A stretch of DNA of 64,000 nt from an uncultured Saprospiraceae bacterium. Its GTDB lineage: Bacteria > Bacteroidota > Bacteroidia > Chitinophagales > Saprospiraceae. The notes below the pieces were generated by a model. That model was not told the DNA's origin, made no database searches, and saw nothing but the letters and a program-made list of their open reading frames with translations. The translations under genes were made by a program, and so were the position numbers. This document shows, piece after piece, positions 54,177 through 63,098 of this stretch. The stretch lies in NCBI GenBank assembly GCA_937923485.1, contig CALDUE010000011.1, positions 16,300 through 80,299 on the forward strand, read 5' to 3'. Position 1 is the first letter of the stretch. Each line of letters starts with the position of its first letter.

Positions 54177-54938
54177 TTAGGCGGTTTGTGCTGCTACTTC
54201 TTCCTTGATCCAATCGTATCCACGCTTCTCAAGTTCAAGAGCGAGTGACTTGTCTCCAGAGCGAACGATGCGACCATTGTAAAGGACGTGCACAAAGTCT
54301 GGAACAATGTGGTCGAGTAGACGCTGATAGTGCGTTACGACCAAGAATGAGCGATCGGTATTGCGCATGCTATTCACAGCTTTTGCAACAACCTGAAGTG
54401 CATCGATATCAAGACCGGAGTCCGTCTCATCGAGGATTGCCAACTTCGGCTCCAGAAGCATCATTTGAAGCATCTCGTTGCGCTTCTTCTCTCCTCCAGA
54501 AAATCCTTCGTTGAGCGAACGCTTCAAAAAGCTAGCGTCCATTTCGACAGCAGCCATCTTTTCACGGATGAGCTTTAGAGCCTGCGCACCGTTCAACTCA
54601 TCCTGACCATTCGCCGTGCGAATTGCATTGATAGACGAGCGCAAGAAGGTTGCATTGGTAACGCCAGGAATCTCAATCGGATATTGAAAAGCCAAGAACA
54701 AACCGTTTTGCGCACGCTCTTCCACGTCGAGGTCTAGAAGATCTTCGCCTAAGAAATTGACAGAACCTTCGGTAACCTCGTACTCTTCGCGTCCAGCAAG
54801 AACACTTGCAAGTGTAGATTTTCCTGAACCGTTTGGCCCCATGATCGCATGGACCTCGCCTGGTTTGATGTCAAGGTTGATTCCTTGGAGAATCGGAGTC
54901 TCTTCTACTTGAGCGTGAAGATTTTTAATAGAAAGCAT
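54177..54938 (-). CDS. sufC: SufC ATPase
   Basis: ATG 54938 (253 residues, MLSIKNLHAQVEE) is chosen; the longer frame runs upstream through the intergenic region. Walker A GPNGSGKST, SufC-specific LAGREEYEVTEGSV, FQYPIEIPGVT, signature FSGGEKKRNEMLQMMLLEP and Walker B LAILDETDSGLDIDAL are all present. It is the cytoplasmic ABC ATPase that drives the SufBCD scaffold. It lies 10 bases upstream of sufD, with a 122-base gap to sufB that contains an exact dispersed 14-mer. Confidence 0.97.
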   Translation of the reverse strand: MLSIKNLHAQVEETPILQGINLDIKPGEVHAIMGPNGSGKSTLASVLAGREEYEVTEGSVNFLGEDLLDLDVEERAQNGLFLAFQYPIEIPGVTNATFLRSSINAIRTANGQDELNGAQALKLIREKMAAVEMDASFLKRSLNEGFSGGEKKRNEMLQMMLLEPKLAILDETDSGLDIDALQVVAKAVNSMRNTDRSFLVVTHYQRLLDHIVPDFVHVLYNGRIVRSGDKSLALELEKRGYDWIKEEVAAQTA

Positions 54939-55011
54939 AGAACTGAAATTCGAAAGAGCTGGATTTTTGTAAGTCCTGTGAGAAGCAGGACAATCACGTT
55001 TTTCAAACGGG

Positions 55012-55025
55012 GCTTTCGCCAAAAC
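55012..55025 (-). repeat. dispersed 14-mer GTTTTGGCGAAAGC, exact copy, intergenic
   Basis: Exact minus-strand copy in the 122-base gap between sufB and sufC, inside the presumed suf transcript. Confidence 0.9.
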
Positions 55026-55060
55026 CAGCTATGGTGTGTAAGGGAGGTTGTTGAAGGGGT

Positions 55061-56509
55061 TTAGCCTACTGAGTTTTCAAGCGAGATGGCAAGCAGCTTT
55101 TTCGCTTCTGCAGCAAACTCCATCGGCAATACGGCAAAGACATCTTTACAAAAGCCATTGACAATCGTATTGAGCGCGTCTTCTTCTGAAAGGCCGCGTT
55201 GTTTGAGGTAAAAGAGTTGATCTTCTCCAATTTTAGAAGTAGTCGCCTCATGCTCAATCTGAGCAGATTTGTTATCGACCTCCAAGTAAGGAAAGGTGTG
55301 TGCTCCACATTTATCGCCCATCAACAAGCTGTCGCACTGGCTGAAGTTGCGCGCATTTTCTGCTTTTGGCAGAACCTTCACTAAACCACGGTAGGTGTTC
55401 TGACTCTTGCCTGCACTAATACCTTTCGAGATAATGGTAGAACGCGTGTTCTTCCCAATGTGGATCATCTTGGTTCCTGTGTCAGCCTGTTGGAGATTAT
55501 TCGTCACCGCGACGGAATAAAACTCGCCGACCGAGTTATCACCTTTCAGCACACAGCTAGGATACTTCCACGTAATTGCTGATCCAGTTTCAACCTGTGT
55601 CCAGCTGATCTTAGAATTCTCGCCTTCGCACAAGCCGCGTTTGGTTACGAAGTTGTAGATCCCACCTTTACCATTCTTGTCACCTGGGTACCAGTTTTGA
55701 ACAGTAGAGTATTTGATTTCGGCGTCTTTGTGCGCAACGAGTTCGACGATAGCAGCGTGTAGCTGGTTCTCGTCGCGTTTCGGAGCGGTGCAACCTTCGA
55801 GGTAACTTACATAACTACCTTCTTCGGCAATAATGAGTGTACGCTCAAATTGACCTGTGTTGATCGCATTGATACGGAAGTAAGTACTCAACTCCATTGG
55901 ACAACGAACGCCTTTTGGAATGTAGACGAAGCTTCCGTCTGAAAATACGGCGTTATTAAGCGCCGCATAAAAATTATCCTTGGTTGGGATCACAGTTCCC
56001 ATGTACTTACGCACCAGCTCTGGGTGTTCTTTTACTGCTTCAGAAAAGCTGCAAAAGATAATTCCAACTTCGGCGAGACGTGCCTTGTATGTAGTCGTTA
56101 CACTTACCGAGTCGATAACCGCGTCAACGGCAACTCCCGCAAGGTGTTTTTGCTCTTCGAGTGGAATACCGAGTTTGTTGAACGTTGCGATCAACTCTGG
56201 GTCGACCTCGTCAAGACTATTCAGCTTCGGCTTTTCTACTGGAGCGGCGTAATAGCTGATCGCATCAAAATTAACAGGCTCGTAATCAACGTTTACCCAC
56301 TTCGGTTCAACCATTTCACGCCAAACGCGATAGGCTTCGAGGCGATAATCAAGAAGCCATTGCGGCTCATCTTTTTTCGCGCTGATGAACCTAACGACAT
56401 CTTCGTTAAGACCTGGTGGCAGCGTATCGGTTTCGATATCGCTTGACCAACCATACTTATAGTCGGAAGCCGCGTGGGCTTCAAGAACTTCCATTGACGG
56501 ATCGCTCAT
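55061..56509 (-). CDS. sufB: SufB, Fe-S scaffold subunit
   Basis: A 482-residue protein. [55 protein letters not shown] and [24 protein letters not shown] are invariant SufB segments, and the terminal region holds the catalytic Cys. It is the first gene of a leftward operon sufB-C-D-S-E-DUF59-rrf2, the order usual in Bacteroidota. A 7-6-7 palindrome lies 57 bases upstream. Confidence 0.97.
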   Translation of the reverse strand: MSDPSMEVLEAHAASDYKYGWSSDIETDTLPPGLNEDVVRFISAKKDEPQWLLDYRLEAYRVWREMVEPKWVNVDYEPVNFDAISYYAAPVEKPKLNSLDEVDPELIATFNKLGIPLEEQKHLAGVAVDAVIDSVSVTTTYKARLAEVGIIFCSFSEAVKEHPELVRKYMGTVIPTKDNFYAALNNAVFSDGSFVYIPKGVRCPMELSTYFRINAINTGQFERTLIIAEEGSYVSYLEGCTAPKRDENQLHAAIVELVAHKDAEIKYSTVQNWYPGDKNGKGGIYNFVTKRGLCEGENSKISWTQVETGSAITWKYPSCVLKGDNSVGEFYSVAVTNNLQQADTGTKMIHIGKNTRSTIISKGISAGKSQNTYRGLVKVLPKAENARNFSQCDSLLMGDKCGAHTFPYLEVDNKSAQIEHEATTSKIGEDQLFYLKQRGLSEEDALNTIVNGFCKDVFAVLPMEFAAEAKKLLAISLENSVG

Positions 56510-56565
56510 ACTAGAAAGGGGATTTCAATTGGTTTAGAGACTGCAAGTAAGCACTTCTCTCTCTA

Positions 56566-56585
56566 TTCGTACAAAAAGGTACGAA
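56566..56585. promoter_or_regulatory. palindromic candidate operator upstream of sufB
   Basis: TTCGTAC-N6-GTACGAA is a perfect inverted repeat centred about 65 bases upstream of the sufB start. Since the operon ends with an IscR-like Rrf2 regulator, it is a candidate binding site for autoregulation. Confidence 0.45.
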
Positions 56586-56783
56586 AAGCATTTAAGTTGA
56601 CTGTTATGGAGAAATAGCCTGCTTTCTGCCTACTTTTTTACTCCAAATGACACTAAGGTCAGTTTTCGGAGCAGAAACCAACTGAAAATCAACGAACGTA
56701 CGAGCTCCAGCTCACCTCAGCTGCTAATCCGAGCCACGAAACTGAGAGCGAATTTTAAAGATGGATAGGGCAGTGGTTAGAGA

Positions 56784-58238
56784 TTACTTTTTCATGTTTG
56801 AGACTACCTTAATCAAGGTTCCAGTCTTCACCTGTTCATTTAGTTCCATACCATTCAAAATGCCGAACTCTAACAGTCTGTCGTTTGGAATACCGGCTGC
56901 TCTTAGGTGATTCTGTAAACTGTTTGTGCTCGTTACTTTTAGAATTTTTACTCGCTCTGGCTCACGGTTCAAGTAGTTCGCATCAGTTAGTCTGTTGAAA
57001 CTTCGGTAGGGTATTTCAAGCGTTTGGCCGATAGCGTTCACCGAAGCAGCTTGGGCTACCTCCAAGAAATTATAGATCTGACCATTATAGGCAATGAAGG
57101 TCGCCTGCCAGAGGACTTCAGGAGAAGCTTGTTGTGTCTGCGTCGCCTCTCCTCCTTGGGAGCCACTTACTTGATAACCGCTCATTCCATTGACGGTCAC
57201 TGCTTTTTGCGCACTCGCCGTCAATTCATTTTGCTGAACCCAAGCCGTTGCAGCAGCAGAAGCATTCTCACCAGCGGCGAGGGAGAAGATTACGGCACCT
57301 TGGTTTTCGGGTGCCAGGACCTGCACTTGAGAAGGTGAATTATTCAATGTCCAGCCATTAGGAATATCAAATTGAAACTTTAAGACTGGGTGATAGAAAA
57401 CATTGTTCTCTACAAATCCCTGTTTAGGATCTTTTCCGTAGACAAGTCCTTCAAGAAGTCTTAAGTAGCTATCGCGGTTCACCTTATCCTGCGCGCCTGG
57501 GAGTTTAGCTTGCCACTCACCGGCCATCTGTTTCACGTTCACTTCGCGGTTGAGTGGATTAGGGTGTGTAGACTGGAAATCAGGAATGGTAACACCAGCT
57601 TGCTTTTGCAGTCGGTCTATAGTTCTGAAGAAACCAGCCATGTAGTTAGCGTCATAACCTTGTTCACTTGAATATTCCACCCCGAGGGCATCAGATTCTG
57701 ATTCGGCATCTCTTCCATATTTCAAGAAGAGAAGTGACATTCCTTGGCTGATCGCTTCCATGTTGTTGCGCACTTCTTGAGAGGCGAGCATACCAGCGAT
57801 CATACCCACTTGCGCGATCTGTTGGCGGACCATCGATTTGGCTGTGTGCCGTGCAGTGACGTGTCCAATCTCATGGCCAAGTACTCCAGCAAATTCTGCT
57901 TCATTGTTGAAGTGTGCCAAAATGCCTCTCGTGAAATAGACATAACCGCCGGGTACTGCAAAGGCATTTACCACATCAGAATCTATGATCGTAAATTTCC
58001 ATTCGAGCTCTGGGCGGTGAGAGTCCGTGGCCATCTCTTTGCCCAATTTGTTGATCAACGCATCTAGGCCAGGGTCTTTGTATTGGCCCATCTCAGAGAC
58101 GATCTGTGGATCGTATGCAGCCCCTAATGCAATTTCTTTTTTCTCGCTAATAGCAAACTCTTTTTTGCCTGTGATAGGGTTCCGAGCACAGGAAGCGAGC
58201 ATCACTGCAAATACGAAGAAGAACAGCAGATTTTTCAT
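56784..58238 (-). CDS. M48-family metalloprotease lipoprotein
   Basis: The 484-residue protein has a lipobox (VMLASC, Cys17). A zinc peptidase domain carries HEIGH at 122-126 and a downstream Glu in the ESDALG motif, as in BepA/LoiP-type M48 enzymes that police outer-membrane protein assembly. The C-terminal half has a separate beta domain (FQFDIPNGWTLNNSP, VIFSLAAGENAS) and a short LysM-like segment (KVTSTNSLQNHLRAAGIPNDRLLEFGILNGM). It acts in the periplasm. It is divergent from aroE. Confidence 0.92.
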   Translation of the reverse strand: MKNLLFFFVFAVMLASCARNPITGKKEFAISEKKEIALGAAYDPQIVSEMGQYKDPGLDALINKLGKEMATDSHRPELEWKFTIIDSDVVNAFAVPGGYVYFTRGILAHFNNEAEFAGVLGHEIGHVTARHTAKSMVRQQIAQVGMIAGMLASQEVRNNMEAISQGMSLLFLKYGRDAESESDALGVEYSSEQGYDANYMAGFFRTIDRLQKQAGVTIPDFQSTHPNPLNREVNVKQMAGEWQAKLPGAQDKVNRDSYLRLLEGLVYGKDPKQGFVENNVFYHPVLKFQFDIPNGWTLNNSPSQVQVLAPENQGAVIFSLAAGENASAAATAWVQQNELTASAQKAVTVNGMSGYQVSGSQGGEATQTQQASPEVLWQATFIAYNGQIYNFLEVAQAASVNAIGQTLEIPYRSFNRLTDANYLNREPERVKILKVTSTNSLQNHLRAAGIPNDRLLEFGILNGMELNEQVKTGTLIKVVSNMKK

Positions 58239-58305
58239 AACGTCGTGTTTTCTAGGGACAAAGTAGTAATGTTCTGAACATTAAGTCTTTCGCATCTTTG
58301 CCACA

Positions 58306-59067
58306 ATGACAAGATATGGGCTTATAGGGCAGACCCTCGGATACAGTTTTTCTCGTGGATATTTCACGGAGAAATTTGAACGTTTGGGTCTGCACGATCA
58401 TTCCTTCAGCAATTACGAGCTGCCATCAATTGATGATCTTCAAGCCTTGCTCGCTGAAGAAGCTGACATTAGGGGCTTTACAGTCACGATTCCGTACAAG
58501 GAGCAAGTGATACCGTTCCTCGCCGATACCTCGGAAGCTGCCAAGGAGATTGGTGCAGTCAATGTGGTCGTTCGTGAGGGCGATCAACTTTATGGGCACA
58601 ATACAGATGCTATCGGTTTTGAGCTTTCGCTAAAACAATTTGCGCCCCAATTACCCTTCATGGCGCCTGCTTTAATTCTTGGGACAGGAGGCGCAAGTAA
58701 AGCCGTTGCCTATGTATTGGGTAAACTCGGTCAGGCTTTCAAACTTGTAAGTCGAACACCCAAAACAGCCGATCAACATTCCTATCAAGACCTAGCAAAA
58801 CTAAATTGGAACATTCCTAGGCTAATAGTGAACACAACGCCCCTAGGCACCTTTCCAGATGTAGAGAATAGCCCGCAAGTACCGGTCGATTTGCTCAATG
58901 AAAATCATTTTCTCTACGACCTTATTTACAACCCAGAAGAGACGTTACTTTTACGCAAAGGGAGGTCACAAGGAGCGAAGACCATCAACGGTCTCGAGAT
59001 GCTACATTTACAGGCAGAAGCTGCTTGGGACATCTGGCAAAATGCTCATCCCTCGATAAACACTTGA
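58306..59067 (+). CDS. aroE: shikimate dehydrogenase
   Basis: A 253-residue NADPH-dependent reductase of 3-dehydroshikimate in aromatic amino-acid synthesis. The N-terminal YGLIGQTLGYSFSRGYF (substrate Ser pair), catalytic Lys in FTVTIPYKEQV, GAVN, NTDAIGF and nucleotide loop GTGGASKAV fit AroE. The short Bacteroidota form has normal length. A CATCTTTG element ends 5 bases before the ATG. A near copy of the dispersed 14-mer is at 58623. Confidence 0.95.
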   Translation: MTRYGLIGQTLGYSFSRGYFTEKFERLGLHDHSFSNYELPSIDDLQALLAEEADIRGFTVTIPYKEQVIPFLADTSEAAKEIGAVNVVVREGDQLYGHNTDAIGFELSLKQFAPQLPFMAPALILGTGGASKAVAYVLGKLGQAFKLVSRTPKTADQHSYQDLAKLNWNIPRLIVNTTPLGTFPDVENSPQVPVDLLNENHFLYDLIYNPEETLLLRKGRSQGAKTINGLEMLHLQAEAAWDIWQNAHPSINT

Positions 59068-59095
59068 ATACAACGCCTAGCTCTCGAGTAACCGC

Positions 59096-60307
59096 ATGGA
59101 ATTGAAAAAACCTACAACGCCTGCTAATCCTCAAGTTTTAAACTTTGGGGACACTGCTGTTGCTTTTGCGCATCGTACCGACCAAGAGTTGAAGGATGCA
59201 AAATTGCTCTTTGGGTTTATCAATCGTCCATTACTCAACAAAATCGGCAGCGCGATAGGCGCCTTTGCGATCAAGTGGAAACTCCCTTTTGCGGAGCGGA
59301 TTACCATGCAGACCGTCTACAAACAGTTTGTGGGTGGGCGAACACTCTTAGAAGTAGAAGAAGCGGCCGAAAAGCTAAATCAACTCAACGTGAGCTGCGC
59401 ACTAGATTATGGTGCAGAAGGTAAGAACAATGAGACTGCCTACAATACGACCATGACGGAGTGTATTCGCGCCATTGAGTTTGCGAGTCAACATGCAAAT
59501 GTTCCGATCGTCACCACAAAAATTAGCGGACTTGCAAGTGATGATTTACTACTCGCGGTGAGTGCAGGCAAAGTCCTATCCGCCGATGATGAAAAGTCAT
59601 ACCGAGCTGTGGCCAAGCGTCTTGACTCTCTGTGCCATGTGGCTTCAGAGAAAGGAGTACAGCTATACATAGATGCCGAAGAAAGCTGGATACAACCAGC
59701 AATAGATAAGGTCGTCAACAACGCGATGTTGCGCTACAACAAAGGCCGCGCGGTGGTTTGCTCAACCTATCAGTTGTACCGACATGATCGCTATGATGCC
59801 TTGGTAGAGCAGCACAACATCTGCCGAAGTGGGGGAGTCATTCTTGGAGCCAAACTGGTTCGCGGAGCGTACATGGAAAAGGAGCGGGCGCGTGCGAAGG
59901 AGATGGGGTATCCAAGTCCAATCAATCCAGATAAGGCAACCAGTGATGCGGAGTACAACAAAGCTGTCGCTTACTGTTTAGACAACATTGAAACGATCGA
60001 TTTCGTCAACGCCTCCCACAACGAACTCAGCGTGCAATTGATGCTCGCGGGGATGCAAACACGTGCCATTGATAAAAGCCACAAACACGTGCTTTTCTGT
60101 CAACTCTACGGCATGTCTGATAACATCACTTTCAAGCTCGCGGCAGAAGGGTACCGAGTAGCAAAATATCTCCCTTACGGGCCTGTGGCAGATGTTGTGC
60201 CTTACCTCGTGCGTCGTGCACAGGAGAATACCAGTATCGCAGGCGAGATGGGGAGAGAGCTTGGACTCGTCATCAAAGAACTCGAGCGCCGAAAGAGCGA
60301 AGTATAA
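59096..60307 (+). CDS. proline dehydrogenase
   Basis: A 403-residue FAD-dependent (beta/alpha)8 enzyme for the first step of proline catabolism, feeding PruA (35571-37199). VTTKISGL, YIDAEESWIQPAIDKV, YNKGRAVVCSTYQLYRHD, LVRGAYMEKERARAKEMGYPSPI, FVNASHNE and the FAD/substrate motif YLPYGPVADVVPYLVRRAQEN are diagnostic for PRODH. It is a stand-alone enzyme rather than a PutA fusion. It lies 28 bases after aroE on the same strand. Confidence 0.95.
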   Translation: MELKKPTTPANPQVLNFGDTAVAFAHRTDQELKDAKLLFGFINRPLLNKIGSAIGAFAIKWKLPFAERITMQTVYKQFVGGRTLLEVEEAAEKLNQLNVSCALDYGAEGKNNETAYNTTMTECIRAIEFASQHANVPIVTTKISGLASDDLLLAVSAGKVLSADDEKSYRAVAKRLDSLCHVASEKGVQLYIDAEESWIQPAIDKVVNNAMLRYNKGRAVVCSTYQLYRHDRYDALVEQHNICRSGGVILGAKLVRGAYMEKERARAKEMGYPSPINPDKATSDAEYNKAVAYCLDNIETIDFVNASHNELSVQLMLAGMQTRAIDKSHKHVLFCQLYGMSDNITFKLAAEGYRVAKYLPYGPVADVVPYLVRRAQENTSIAGEMGRELGLVIKELERRKSEV

Positions 60308-60312
60308 AGTGG

Positions 60313-60326
60313 GTTTTGGCGAAAGC
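60313..60326 (+). repeat. dispersed 14-mer GTTTTGGCGAAAGC, exact copy, intergenic
   Basis: Exact copy in the 26-base gap between the convergent proline dehydrogenase and maf genes, 5 bases after the stop codon. Confidence 0.9.
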
Positions 60327-60333
60327 TGAACAA

Positions 60334-60924
60334 CTATGCCTTGAAAGCTGACAATGCTTCATAAACTTCTGCTGTAGGAAGTCCCATCACATTGCTGTAA
60401 GAGCCTTCTATCCTGAGCACTTTCGCCCATCCAATCCAATCTTGAATGCCGTAACTACCTGCACGGTCGAGAGGAGGTTGAGTAGCTACGTAATGTTCGA
60501 TTTCTGCGCGACTTGCTTCACCCAAGGTCACCTGAGTCTCCACAGATTCGCTGTGTCTAAGGTGTACGCCTTCTTCATTGAGATGTTGGATGCAAAACCC
60601 CGTGATGACGGTGTGCGTATTCCCGCAAAGCTTGGTAAGCGTTTCGATTGCCTCGGCGGCATCTGCAGGTTTCCCTAGCCATTCATCTCCAAGCAATACC
60701 ACGCTATCTGCAGTTAAGGTTAGGTGTTTTGGCGAAAGCCAGTCGCGAGCGGCATCGGCTTTCAAATTCGCCAAATACTCTGCAGAAGCTTCATGAGGTA
60801 AATCATCAGGAAGAACTTCGTCGGCATCGGTCGCTCTCACAATGAAATCAAAGCCTAGAGCTTTCATCAATTCACTACGACGAGGACTAGCACTCGCGAG
60901 AATAATCTGGTGGGTCAGTTCCAT
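60334..60924 (-). CDS. maf: Maf-family nucleotide pyrophosphatase
   Basis: ATG 60924 (196 residues) starts MELTHQIILASASPRRSELM with the SxSPRR signature; the longer open frame upstream belongs to ubiA in another frame. VLPDDLPHEASAEYLANLKA, LTADSVVLLGDEWLGKPADAAEA and the Tyr/Gly-rich DRAGSYGIQDW follow. Maf proteins hydrolyse non-canonical or canonical nucleoside triphosphates. It overlaps ubiA by 10 bases. Confidence 0.95.
   Translation of the reverse strand: MELTHQIILASASPRRSELMKALGFDFIVRATDADEVLPDDLPHEASAEYLANLKADAARDWLSPKHLTLTADSVVLLGDEWLGKPADAAEAIETLTKLCGNTHTVITGFCIQHLNEEGVHLRHSESVETQVTLGEASRAEIEHYVATQPPLDRAGSYGIQDWIGWAKVLRIEGSYSNVMGLPTAEVYEALSAFKA
60726..60739 (+). repeat. dispersed 14-mer GTTTTGGCGAAAGC, exact copy
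   Basis: Exact copy in maf, read on the coding strand as L-S-P-K. Confidence 0.9.
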
Positions 60925-61832
60925 AAATTCGCTCCAACTATGATGAGTAATAATAGGCCGAAAGCCATCGCCGTTTTCAGCTGTGTGCTCAAAACAGACC
61001 ACCGTTTTTTGCCTTCGTGATCTGGTTTGAAAATAGTGAAAAGTATACTGGCGAGTAAAAACCAAAGTGCGGCCCAACTGATTGCCCCAACGATAACATT
61101 GGTCATGTACCAAATCGTGGCGAGGTAGGCAACTCCGCTGAGAACAACGAACAAGCAGGCGTTTACGAGCAGCAGCACATTTTTCTCTTCCCAAGTGCTG
61201 GCCAACGTTCTGCAACCAGCCGCCGCATCGCCATCCTTGTCCTCCAAGTCTTTTACCAATTCACGGGCGAGCGTTCCGAAAAAGGCAATGATGATGTAGA
61301 CGACCAAGCTTTGTGCATTCGCCGATTTTATCAAGTTTTCGCCAATGATCGGTTCAGCAATGTAAACGAGTCCAGGTACGCCAGCAGCAAATAAGCTGAC
61401 GAGCACATTACCGATTAAGGGGACACATTTTAAAGAAAATGAGTATCCAGCCAGGCCCAGAATTGCTATCGGCAATAAGGACGCTACCGCCCATCGATTG
61501 AGTTCTGCTGCGAGCTGCCAAGTCAACAGCAATGCGGCAACATTTAAGGTCGCGTACATCACCCAAGCGACAGATACGGGGAACCCGTCGAGCAGCGGAT
61601 TTTTCCGCCCATTCAATTGATCGATGGTGCGATCAGCGATGTCGTTGATCACATTGCCAGCAGCGGCAACGAGGCCTAAAGCCAAGCCGAGCATAAGTAC
61701 TTGCCGCACGTCCAGTTCGGGAATACCAAACAGGGGCCGAACCAAAACCGCCCATAGTGCAACGGGCGTCAGGGTGATAAGTATAATGTTGATTGGCCTA
61801 ATGAGGCGCAGCCATCCTAAGACCATATTCAT
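60915..61832 (-). CDS. UbiA-family prenyltransferase
   Basis: A 305-residue membrane protein with about eight transmembrane helices. The two Asp-rich prenyl-diphosphate/Mg motifs are NDIADRTID (63-71) and DLEDKDGD. In Bacteroidota such UbiA members are often annotated as geranylgeranylglycerol-phosphate geranylgeranyltransferase-like; menaquinone synthesis is the other option. The acceptor cannot be deduced. It overlaps kdsC by 4 bases and maf by 10. Confidence 0.9.
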   Translation of the reverse strand: MNMVLGWLRLIRPINIILITLTPVALWAVLVRPLFGIPELDVRQVLMLGLALGLVAAAGNVINDIADRTIDQLNGRKNPLLDGFPVSVAWVMYATLNVAALLLTWQLAAELNRWAVASLLPIAILGLAGYSFSLKCVPLIGNVLVSLFAAGVPGLVYIAEPIIGENLIKSANAQSLVVYIIIAFFGTLARELVKDLEDKDGDAAAGCRTLASTWEEKNVLLLVNACLFVVLSGVAYLATIWYMTNVIVGAISWAALWFLLASILFTIFKPDHEGKKRWSVLSTQLKTAMAFGLLLLIIVGANLWN

Positions 61833-62335
61833 GCGACAGGCCAGCTCCCGTTTAGTTTAAGAACACGCTCAATTACGTCACGAACGCATCCTTCGCCACC
61901 TTTTTGACCGCTGACATAATGCGAGACGGCTAGAATCTCAGGACACGCATCTGCTGGGGCAGTCGCTAATCCGGTTATCTGCATCACTTCATAATCTGGA
62001 ATATCATCGCCCATATAGAGTACCTCATCTTTCGCTAGACCGTGACGCTCGAGATAGGCGACGTAGACTTCCTTTTTCTGTTTAACACCAGAATAGTAGT
62101 CCGTGACACCCAGTTTTGAAAAGCGCTTGCGTATCCCCGCTGAGTTTCCTCCAGTGATGATAGCGACCCGATAACCAAGTTTGACGGCCAGTTGGACGGC
62201 ATAACCATCTCGGATACTGACCGTCCGCATAAGCTCTCCTCCTTCACCTACGAGCACTGTCCCTGCGGTCATGACGCCATCGACGTCGAAGACGAATGCT
62301 TTGATTTTGGCGAAAGCTGAAAGCGGGTTTTCCAT
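61829..62335 (-). CDS. HAD phosphatase, KdsC-like
   Basis: ATG 62335 (168 residues). The catalytic Asp17 and Asp19 are in FVFDVDGVMTAG, with IRDGYAVQLAVKLGY, ITGGNS, YMGDDIPDYEVM and GGEGCVRDVIE typical of the tetrameric C0 HAD 3-deoxy-D-manno-octulosonate-8-phosphate phosphatase family. It would supply KDO for lipopolysaccharide. No kdsA/kdsB neighbours in the window confirm it. A 13/14 copy of the repeat (ATTTTGGCGAAAGC) lies at 62304. Confidence 0.88.
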   Translation of the reverse strand: MENPLSAFAKIKAFVFDVDGVMTAGTVLVGEGGELMRTVSIRDGYAVQLAVKLGYRVAIITGGNSAGIRKRFSKLGVTDYYSGVKQKKEVYVAYLERHGLAKDEVLYMGDDIPDYEVMQITGLATAPADACPEILAVSHYVSGQKGGEGCVRDVIERVLKLNGSWPVA

Positions 62336-62345
62336 AACTGCGAAC

Positions 62346-63047
62346 TTAGCTTTTTGCGACCAAATCAAAAGCAGGAGAAAACACTATTTCATTCCACTCA
62401 TCAGCTGGGTCAAAAGAAGCATTATCCTTTTCCCAAGGCATCTTCCACTTGGATTTGCCTTGTCTTGCGCGTTTCTTTTTTTCCTTCTCTTTTGCCTTTA
62501 TCCGCGCGCGCTTCTTTTTAAGGCGTTCCTTTTGGCGTTCCTCAGTCTCCCAAGGATACTTCATCACGAGTCCAGGTCTTCGTTTAAAGAGAATGTAGCG
62601 GGCAGTCACCGATTGACGTAAGGTGAAGGCATTGACGTTGCCCGTCAGGTTGATCTGGGGAATGATATCAACGCCAATCGTCACGCGCTTGATGGTAAGT
62701 TCTAAGCCTACTTGGCCATCTATGCCGAAGGGGTTTTGTCTATTGCTTTCGTCATCTTCATCGACGTAGTTCCAACCTTTGTGTACACCTCCTCCGACAA
62801 ACAAGTTGAGGCGCTTGGTGAGTAGTGGTACGTGTCTGCGACCGAGCACTGTGACGGTGAATTCATCAGAGTTAAATCCTGCAACGGCAAAGGCTTCTAT
62901 AGATCCGTGGTCAGCAATTCTTTGCACAAGGCTCAGACCTCCAGCTCCTCCAACCCGCAAACCAACAGCCGTATTGTATTCTTGCGCTGTGGCAAGCAAG
63001 CACACCGAAAGGCAGAAACATAGGATTATTGAACGTGGTGTATTCAT
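62346..63047 (-). CDS. exported beta-barrel-like protein with a basic tail segment
   Basis: ATG 63047 (233 residues) starts a signal peptide ending ATAQ. The mature N-terminal 150 residues look like a small outer-membrane barrel (AVGLRVGGAGGLSLVQRI, LNLFVGGGVHKGWNY, GIDGQVGLELTIKRVTIGVDIIPQINL). Then comes an extremely basic helix (about 165-200, KERLKKKRARIKAKEKEKKKR) followed by WKMPWEKD. The basic helix after a barrel is unusual. Function unknown. It is the first gene of the leftward run ending in maf. Confidence 0.75.
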   Translation of the reverse strand: MNTPRSIILCFCLSVCLLATAQEYNTAVGLRVGGAGGLSLVQRIADHGSIEAFAVAGFNSDEFTVTVLGRRHVPLLTKRLNLFVGGGVHKGWNYVDEDDESNRQNPFGIDGQVGLELTIKRVTIGVDIIPQINLTGNVNAFTLRQSVTARYILFKRRPGLVMKYPWETEERQKERLKKKRARIKAKEKEKKKRARQGKSKWKMPWEKDNASFDPADEWNEIVFSPAFDLVAKS

Positions 63048-63098
63048 AGTTGACTGCAATAACGCACTTCCTAGCAACAGTGGTCTACATTCGCGGCT

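Noticed and set aside
60925..61215. An N-terminal extension of Maf
   Set aside because: The extra 97 residues are the antiphase reading of ubiA and are basic and Cys-rich; the family start is at MELTHQIILASASPRR.
61321..61345. TTTTCGCCAATG as a further repeat copy
   Set aside because: It matches only about ten bases and lacks the GNAA loop pattern.
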